A stretch of DNA of 9,066 nt from an uncultured Bacteroidales bacterium (GTDB lineage Bacteria > Bacteroidota > Bacteroidia > Bacteroidales > F082): contig CALGBV010000383.1 in assembly GCA_937884015.1 (NCBI GenBank), positions 1 to 9,066 of the forward strand, read 5' to 3'. A program made the translations under genes and the position numbers. Of this stretch, positions 1-7,500 are shown one piece after another. The notes beneath the pieces were generated by a model, which worked only from the letters and a program-made list of their open reading frames with translations, was not told where the DNA came from and did not search any database. Numbering within the stretch: the first letter of the stretch is position 1; every line of letters begins with the position of its first letter.

Positions 1-2
1 AA

Positions 3-59
3 AAGCCGAAAGGCTGGTTTGAATCGAGCGGTTGCGAGATTCGGAGGCGGATAGAGTAA
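3..59 (+). CDS. Possible 3' tail of an upstream protein gene
   Basis: Reading from position 3, the plus strand is open from the window edge to a TAA at 57-59 and gives the short tail KPKGWFESSGCEIRRRIE. The minus strand has no ATG in this stretch, so a gene starting here in the other direction is unlikely. Another plus frame from position 1 also stays open, to a TAG at 52-54 (ending in VARFGGG), and I cannot exclude it. I recognise no family from so few residues. A small AGCC-GAAA-GGCT hairpin (4-15) falls inside this stretch and would be part of the coding sequence if this call is right. Confidence 0.28.
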   Translation, partial: KPKGWFESSGCEIRRRIE

Positions 60-60
60 A

Positions 61-90
61 GTTTTGTGGGTTTTGATTGTTTTGGTTTTA
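61..90 (+). repeat. G/T-rich tract with GTTTTG words every 9 bases
   Basis: The hexamer GTTTTG occurs at 61-66, 70-75 and 79-84, exactly 9 bases apart, followed by GTTTTA at 85-90. The 30-base tract is almost only G and T on the plus strand. It lies about 95 bases upstream of the candidate -7 promoter box of the following gene. It could be a protein-binding site, an upstream promoter element or simple low-complexity sequence; the sequence alone does not decide. Confidence 0.5.
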
Positions 91-158
91 AAAAACAAAT
101 TGGATGTTATTGCCTTTTTTATGCCGACAGGTAAATAAGTGATAAAAATTCAAATATT

Positions 159-191
159 TTTCATTCCGTAAAAGCAAAATATTTATTTTTG
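159..191 (+). promoter_or_regulatory. Candidate Bacteroidetes-type promoter
   Basis: TATTTTTG at 184-191 matches all fixed positions of the Bacteroidetes primary-sigma -7 consensus TAnnTTTG. TTTC at 159-162 matches three of four bases of the -33 element TTTG, with a 21-base gap, close to the expected spacing. Transcription would start near 197-200, leaving a leader of about 40 bases before the TTG codon at 241. The surroundings are very AT-rich, so a chance match is possible. It is the only good candidate before the two genes and would drive both. Confidence 0.5.
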
Positions 192-240
192 CAAGTTCAA
201 ATCATATATATAAATAAAATAAGCGAAGCGCGATAAGAAG

Positions 241-1440
241 TTGAATAATAACATATTACACATTGAAAAACATTCCTTTGCCAAGGCAGGATTTGTCTTT
301 GGTTTGGTGTGTTTTGTGTTAAGTATGTTTGTTTTGCCCTTGCAAAGCCGTGCACAGGACACCATAAATGCCGAAGAGGATGAAAATTTCGTCATCGCTT
401 CGTTGTTTGTGGCTGAGCCTGGCGGTGCTTTATATTCGCGTGTAGGCCATGCCGCCTTGCATTTGCAATGCCCGACGCATAAGCTCGATTACGTCTTTTC
501 CTACGAATCGGAAGACGCGACACACCGCGTGCTGTCTTTCCTCGCCGGAAACCTGAAGATGGGCATGTTTGCCATTCCTGCCCAGGATTATGTGGATTTG
601 TATGCCCAGGAAGGCCGCGGCGTGAAGGAATACACGCTCAACCTGCCGTTGGAAGCCAAGCGCAACCTCTGGCGTGTGCTCGACAACCACGTCATGGAAG
701 GCTTTGAGCTGCCTTACGACTACCTCAACCGCGGCTGCGCCCACAGTGTGCTGCTAGAGTTGCAGGAAGGCTTAGGCAGCACCCATATCACTTATGGTGA
801 ATGGCCTGAGAAATACCAGTTTTCACGGCGCGAAATTGCTGCCCCGCAGTTTGATGACAGTCCTTGGACGCGTTGTTTCCTCAGCCTAATATGCAATGGT
901 TCGATTGACGATAACTGTACCAAAGCCGAAAAGGTGATTGTGCCCGCCGACCTCGTTGACGTGCTTTCGCATGCCAGCGTGAACGGACGGCTGCTGATTG
1001 ATTCGGAGCCAAGGGTTCTCGTGCCCGAAGGCGAAGGCCTGCACAAGCCTTGGTTTACCCCGATGCTTTTAGCTTTGCTGCTGCTGGCGCTTGCCATCGT
1101 GTCATTTTTTTTGCATTGGCCCTTTATGGACTATGTGTTGCTCGCCGTGCAGAGCCTCTTGGGAATTGTCTCCGTCTATTTGGTGTTTTTCTCCAAGCTG
1201 GTCTGCACCGAATGGAGCTGGCTGCTCATCCCTTTCAACCCGCTGCCGCTCATCTTCTGGAAATGGCGGAAGCACTGGTGTCTGCCTTACGCCATTGTGG
1301 TTGCGGTTTGGCTCCTGGCCATGGTGCTGTGGCCCCACACCCTCACCGATGCGCCTTACTTGGTGCTGGCACTCTGTTTAAGCATATCATACGTAAACAT
1401 CTATATACAAAACAAAAGGAATAAACAATTAAACCAATAA
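241..1440 (+). CDS. DUF4105 / Lnb-type N-terminal periplasmic domain membrane protein
   Basis: This 399-residue protein resembles the Bacteroidetes DUF4105 family, whose domain is shared with the N-terminal part of the lipoprotein N-acyl transacylase Lnb and has a papain/NlpC-like fold. Residues 1-38 look like a signal peptide: a Lys/His-containing n-region, a hydrophobic core at about 16-34, and a probable cut after Ser-Arg-Ala38. Residues 49-180 hold the domain, with the typical LYSRVGHAAL motif (His70) and RGCAH (Cys166), the likely catalytic pair. From about residue 275 to 391 there are four or five hydrophobic segments, including LLIPFNPLPLIFW, a pattern I associate with Bacteroidales members. 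The start is TTG: an in-frame stop lies at 220-222, no ATG follows before codon 29, and starting there would destroy the signal peptide. The A-rich leader has no clear Shine-Dalgarno, as usual in this phylum. The substrate is unknown; lipoprotein processing is only a family-based guess. Confidence 0.88.
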   Translation: MNNNILHIEKHSFAKAGFVFGLVCFVLSMFVLPLQSRAQDTINAEEDENFVIASLFVAEPGGALYSRVGHAALHLQCPTHKLDYVFSYESEDATHRVLSFLAGNLKMGMFAIPAQDYVDLYAQEGRGVKEYTLNLPLEAKRNLWRVLDNHVMEGFELPYDYLNRGCAHSVLLELQEGLGSTHITYGEWPEKYQFSRREIAAPQFDDSPWTRCFLSLICNGSIDDNCTKAEKVIVPADLVDVLSHASVNGRLLIDSEPRVLVPEGEGLHKPWFTPMLLALLLLALAIVSFFLHWPFMDYVLLAVQSLLGIVSVYLVFFSKLVCTEWSWLLIPFNPLPLIFWKWRKHWCLPYAIVVAVWLLAMVLWPHTLTDAPYLVLALCLSISYVNIYIQNKRNKQLNQ

Positions 1441-1443
1441 AAT
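1405..1443 (+). promoter_or_regulatory. A-rich translation leader and 3-base intergenic gap
   Basis: The last codons of the DUF4105 gene (Asn/Lys/Gln-rich tail, TAA at 1438-1440) and the three bases AAT form an A-rich run before the ATG at 1444. The only Shine-Dalgarno-like string, AAAAGGA at 1414-1420, is 23 bases from the ATG, too far for normal pairing. Bacteroidetes commonly initiate on unstructured A-rich leaders, so this fits. There is no room for a separate promoter outside coding sequence, which argues for co-transcription or translational coupling. Confidence 0.55.
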
Positions 1444-1515
1444 ATGAAGAGATTGATAAAAAGACTATCGGTTCTGATTTTACTCATCTTTAGCGTTTCG
1501 GCTCAAGTGTGGGCT
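1444..1515 (+). other. Signal peptide of the giant protein
   Basis: Residues 1-24 show a basic n-region (Lys2, Arg3, Lys6, Arg7), a Leu/Ile/Val/Phe core at 8-18, and a Val-Trp-Ala24 cleavage motif before Ser25-Thr-Asp. There is no lipobox cysteine, so this is a standard Sec/SPI-type signal and not a lipoprotein signal. It fixes 1444 as the start codon. Confidence 0.85.
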
Positions 1516-4500
1516 AGTACTGACTATTATGCAAAGATGACAGCAACATTAAGTAACCAAACCCTCACGGGTTCAGGAAATGTGTATGTCAACACAAGTA
1601 ATAGTGATATTGGAGCAACTTATGAAACGACATCATCTATAATTGGAAAAGCTTCTAGCCAAGGCGGCAGTGCAGACGTCGCATTCTTCCTTTTTGCCCA
1701 TGCAGAAAGAGGTTATTATTTTCAAGGTTGGTCGAACACTGAAAATGGCGATGCTAGTGAAAATGACAATCCGTGGAATACAACGATTAATTCAAGCAGC
1801 ACAAATTCAACAAATCCTGGTGCCACTGACACTAAATATGCCATTTTCAAGTTGCGTCCGCTTCCTACGGGAATTTCAGTGTCGCCTGCTGCCATTACTA
1901 TGCTCGAAGGGGAGGACCGAATGGTGACTTATACCCTTACGCCGAATGTGCCAAATCTGTTCAACTGTGTGGAGGCCTCAGCCACAAGCGGCGGTGGGTT
2001 TATTAATATCCCCACAACGTTAGTGGAGAAAGAAGGTAACACGGGTACGTTCACGATCAGTGGTGTGTCGGCAGGTTCTTCTGTCGTGCGGCTGTCGGCA
2101 AAAGACAAAGACGGCAACGTGCAATGCTATTGCGAGGTAAGCATTACGGTAAGGGCCAAATGCAAGACGCCTGTCATTTCCTTTACGGACAATGGCTCAA
2201 ATGGCACGACAACCATCACTTGTGCGACTCTGGGAGCTACCATTTACTATACTACAAACGGCAGCGAGCCGAGCAACACGAGCACAGTGTATTCAGGCCC
2301 ATTTGATGTCGCTGAAAATACAACGGTGAAGGCTATTGCATACGGTTCAGACTCTATGGAGGAATCGGATGTCGCGACGAATACTTTCAGCCATAATAGC
2401 GGAGTCTTTGGGCAAATGGTCGTCCTTAACGACTACGAAGACCACAACTGGGCATACTATAAAGGAAGGGACATAAAAGTGGGAACGGCGGATGACGCTC
2501 CTGATTACAAGGATAAATACAAGTACACCCTTTACAGCCCCGACCCTCGCAATGTGAAGATTACCTATCGTGGCTTCAACACTGATGCCAACACCATTAT
2601 TCTTGGTTCCAATACTGTGGCAACTTCCACCTTGAATAGCAACACGACGCCTCATGTTTCCAATGCAACGGATGAGGACCAAAACACCTTTGTCTATTAC
2701 AAGACGTTGGAGAAGTTTGTCATCGGCTACTTCACAGATAATGCCGATTGGAATGGCATACCCGACGACCCGACCAAGGAAAATTACCCTTATACCATTA
2801 TTTCCAACCCGTTCAGCGTACGTCCTTCCACTGGCAGCGGTGATTCTAAAAAGTATTACGGTTTTGCCGGATGGAAAATCGTCAGAGGCGGCAAGTACAT
2901 CGGGCGAGGAAACGGAGGCACTTACACAGCTGCCTCGGATGGCGATGTCTTGGGACTGGATGAACTTATTCATTTTGTAAACCTTGATTCCGATGTAGCG
3001 TACACTCCCAACTGCACTTCAGCAGAGATTGTCTTGGAAGCCACCTGGGTCGAGGCAACCGTATGGAGCGGAACCACCGCTCATACATTCTCGGGCGGAA
3101 CCTACGAAACCAATTTCATCGTGGCAAGTGGCAATATAGGTTCTATTGAACAGGGAACACCTTGCACCATCATCGGCATGAATCCTGACGGAACCGGCGA
3201 CAACTCCGGTTCTCGAACCATTACGGGATTGAAGGTGACCACTACAAGCACAACAGACCCATACGACCGTTCCAACTGCGTAAAGGTGGAATGGATCCGT
3301 CACGGAAACGGCACATTTGACGCAAACGGACGTAACTTGACGATGGGACGAGGAATAATCAGTTCGAGCGGTAGTGGAAACACGGCGCAGGGAAATGTTT
3401 ACGGCAATAACACTCAAAATCAAGATGTAGTAAATACGGTCAAGGTCGAAAGCGGATATTATTCAGGCATAGCGAATATCAACAATAAGGGTGCTAATTC
3501 GACAAATGCAATCAATTCCTACGTGATAATGGGATGCGATTACGACCGCGCGCTGGCAAACTATTACGTCCCCGCAAATGAGATAAACAATAATCCCTAT
3601 AACATCAAATTGCGTGCATCCCGTATTTATGGTCCTAATGGACAACCGGATTTGCATCGTGCAAATGGACAGTTGTATTTGCGTTCGCTTATCAAGAGCG
3701 GCGTGTTTGCTTCAGAGATAGGTAATGAGTATTATTTCCACGCTTATCAGCGACCGGGACAGCGCTACATAGAAATGGAAGGCGGTTACAATAAAGGTCA
3801 TATCAAGGGCGGCAGTGATGGCGGCACGAGCCAGGGAAGAGTTCGCGCTATGAGCATCCGCATGAAAGGCGGCCGCATCGATGGCCAGTTGGCATGTGGC
3901 TCTACTTCCACTTTCTGCAGTGGTGACCGTCTGATAGTCATCACGGGAGGCCGCATCGGCGGATGGATAGCACCGGGTTCAAACTGCAGTAGCACAGGTA
4001 GCGGGGATACGGGTAAAACGGATGGCACGTCTTATGTCTATTTTGGAGGAACGGCAGAAATCAATAGCCGGCAGTTTGGAACTACTACACCTCCGATGAT
4101 TTCTCAATCTACAGGTGGTGCCATCTATGGCGCAGGCTTGGGATATAACCCTAACGATAATACGGGTGAAATGACCCTTGGTTCTAATATTGTCTTTGCT
4201 GATGATGCCTATACCGAACGTGGTGTCTATGGTGGCGGTGCTATTGGACAAACCCTCACTACTGCCAACATCTTCATTCTTGGAGGCCGCGTAGGTTCAG
4301 GCGAAGGTCAAGTGAAAGTTCAAAGCACTGGTGGTTCCACTTTTAATGTGAAAGCCGGCGTCTATGGCGGCGCGTGCGATAGAGGCGGTGAAAACTCATT
4401 CATCTACATGGATGGCGGCATCGTTGAAAGCGGAATCTATGGCGGAGCCAATATCAATGGTACCATGAACGGCAACGTCACCATGCAAATCATAGGTGGC

Positions 4501-7500
4501 CAGATAGGTACTTCCACCGTTTCGGCCAATGCCCACGGCGGCGGTTACGGTGCCTCAACTCAGGTTACCGGCAATGTCGATATTACCCTTGGCGATAGCA
4601 ACGGCAACTATCCTACCGTTTACGGTGATGTGTATGGCGGTTCAGCTTTGGGTTCGGTTAACACCAATACCGGCAATCATACCTATATTACAATGAACGA
4701 CGGCCTTATTCACGGCGACATTTACGGCGGCGGCTTGGGTGACAATACAACGGCAGCCAATGTGAAAGGTAATGTAAGCGTCACTGTTAATAAAGGTGTG
4801 GCTGAAAACGTGTTTGGGTGCAACAATATCAACGGTAAGCCTTCGGGCACTGTTGCGGTAACGATGACGGGCGGCATCATCAATCACAGCGTGTATGGCG
4901 GCGGCAATGCTGCTGCTTACACGGGCAATCCTACGGTCACCATCAGCGGCGGCGAAGTCAAGGAGAATGTGTTTGGCGCAGGCCTTGGTGACGATGCAAC
5001 CGTAGCAGGTAGCACTTCCGTTACCATTACCAATGCGGCAACGAAGATTGGCGGCAGCGTGTATGGCGGCGGCGAAGCCGGCGACGTTACAGGCAATGCT
5101 GTGGTAAGCCTTACCGATGCTACGGTTGGCGGCAGCATCTATGGCGCAGGCCTTGGTGAACCTACTAACGTAGGTGGCAACACCACGGTGTCGGTCCTTG
5201 GTCAAGCCAATGTTACCGGCAACATTTATGGTGGCGGCGAATCGGGCGACGTGACTGGCGGAACAACAGTTACCGTCAATGGTAACTTGCAAGTCAACAA
5301 CGTGTATGGCGCTGGTAAGGGTGAAGACAGCAATGTGGGGACAAGCACATCGGTTACGCTTACTGCTGGTACGGTGAATGGTTCCGTTTATGGCGGCGCT
5401 GAAAAGGGTACGGTGAGATTAAATGGTTCCGGCAACGCTGCAGATATTGCCACGGTGACCATCACTAACGGTCTTGTGAAAGGCAATGTGTATGGTGGCG
5501 GTCAGCTGGGTACGGTGGCAGGCCAAACCACAGTCAATATGAATGGCGGAACCGTCGAGGGCAACCTGTTTGGCGGTGCCTTGGGTACCAAGAGCGTGTT
5601 ATATGTCGGAGGTTTGAAGACCATCAATGTGCGCTCACTCGGAGCACAGCATGTAGGTTCTGAAAATGCCAACGATGCCAATAGCCTGACTCCTACTGAA
5701 TCAGACAAAACTGCAACCGTTTTCGTCAACATTAGCGGCGGCCGCGTGGTGAAAAATGTTTACGGTGGTGGTTTCTTTGGCAACATTTATGGCGATGTTA
5801 CGGTGAATGTCGGTAAGAATGCCATTGAAAATGCTCCAGGTAATGGAAGAAATGTCAATAAGCTAATTGATTTGACGGTAGCGCCAATCAAGTTGGAAGG
5901 TTCGGTTTATGCAGGTTCCGACTGGGGCGAATTCAGCGCAGGTTCCGATTTCGGAGAATGTAACATTGATGGCCATTCCGACATCTATGTGGATGGTACG
6001 GGATACAATATGGAACAAGAACTTATCGGCAACTACATGATTATCTCAGGATCCATCTATGGTGCGGGCACATCGAGTGATGCTGGTGACGAAGGCCGCC
6101 GAGTCTACATCCGCAACTACGGCAGTTCAGTCGTTGAGGGTAATGAAACTGACGGTTACGAATTCAAAAGCTGCACACGTTCCCTGTATTCCATCCAGCG
6201 TGCCGATGAGGTGTATCTCGAAAACTCCCATATCAATTTCATAGGTCAAGGCGATATGACCAGTTTCATCACTACGGAAAGATACTCCATCATCAATGTT
6301 TTTGAAGACCTCCGCCTGATCAAGGGTTCCAGTGTCATTGTCAATAGCCCTATCCATAAAGTGAAAAAGCTGCAAAGCCTTGCGCTGGCCAGCGGTGACA
6401 TTTACACAGCAAATGATAGCGATTATTCTGCTGTAAACTATAATGGCCTCTCCGCTTGTGACAACAAGTTCCGCGTCAATGCTGGCGGTTACATCAATGT
6501 GAAATATCCTAATGATTGGAGCAATTCGTCGAGTAGCATGTATTATGGCGAACTGAATGGTTTCTTCCACATGCAAACCTCGGCACAATCGTCGTTTGCA
6601 TACGCCCGTCCGAAATCAGCGGGCAGTTCGTCATGTCCTGATGAATACAGTAATCTAGATGATGGCGGTTTCGTGTGTTACGATGCAACGAGAAACACTT
6701 ACGATATTGATGGATATCTTGTGGAAAGCGGTGTTCAGGTGCCTTTCACCAACCAGACCCCTGATGGCAAGAATGACGTGCAGTATTACCGTTTCTGGAA
6801 ATTTGTTGTGCCTGGAGGCGAAAACTATCGCGAAGGCGTTTTGGTGGCGAAGACGAAACACTCTTCAGACCATTATCTGACTACGGAATGTACGGTTGAA
6901 CTTCCGGCCTCGACAAGCTGCTACTTCAAGGTGAGTTCCATAGATTGGGGTATGGATGTAGCAGGCATCGATGCCGCCATAACGAAAAAGGATGGTACTA
7001 CCTGGTCCTATTGGAATGAAGAGGAACATGGTTCCATCACTTCCAACACATTGTATGAAAATATCGACATGAGTAGTAGTGGCGACTTGCAGGATATGGT
7101 GAATGACCAGTTGGAACTTTTGGATGCTGCGCCAAATACCGTTTTCGGCCTCACCGTTGCACCGGCAGGTTCCTTGGAAAGTATGATTTCCGAAGTGAAC
7201 GCAAGCGGCGAAGTTCAAGGCACCAAATCAGCTTTGGTGATCAGTGGCAACACGTCAACGGAACATCTGGCTTCACGCCGTTTCTATGTTGATGGAACCC
7301 ATTTAACTGAAACGCCAAAACTGACCTTTACGCTGACTTATAGCAACGAATTGGATAGAAATGCAGTGCTTTCTTCGGTTAACATCACTTTCGAAGAGTA
7401 TGAGTGTGGCGAAGACGGAAATCCGGATGTTTTGGTTACAACCACCGATGTGGAACTGGTCATCAATACCGAGACCGTCATCGACCAGAACTTCAGCGTC

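Noticed and set aside
4..15. AGCC-GAAA-GGCT hairpin as a terminator or RNA end
   Set aside because: The stem is only four base pairs, there is no proper T-run after it, and it would lie inside the possible upstream coding tail.
77..98. TTGTTTT...AAAACAA inverted repeat as a terminator
   Set aside because: The stem is A/T-rich with one G-C pair and would be unstable; the tract is better described by its direct GTTTTG words.
1050..1424. Alternative plus-strand frame inside the DUF4105 gene
   Set aside because: It is embedded in the membrane-segment coding region of the real gene; its Ala/His/Leu-rich product reflects out-of-frame reading of hydrophobic codons.
2347..2973. 208-codon open frame on the minus strand
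   Set aside because: It overlaps the well-supported plus-strand protein in a region with clear domain sequence, and has no recognisable family or independent promoter.
4642..5292. 216-codon open frame on the minus strand opposite the YGGG array
   Set aside because: It lies wholly antisense to the continuous plus-strand frame. Gly/Ala/Thr/Val-rich codons ending in C rarely give stops in the opposite frame, and the translation is repetitive Ala/Ile/Arg-rich with no domain pattern.
4114..5577. CRISPR array or DNA-level satellite
   Set aside because: The repeats keep the reading frame, vary mainly at synonymous positions and lack uniform repeat-spacer structure; they are protein-coding repeats.
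3868..5745. Two GCGGCCGC octamers, rare in DNA of this composition
   Set aside because: Both arise from Gly-Gly-Arg codons in repeat units (near 3870 and 5736), so protein sequence explains them.
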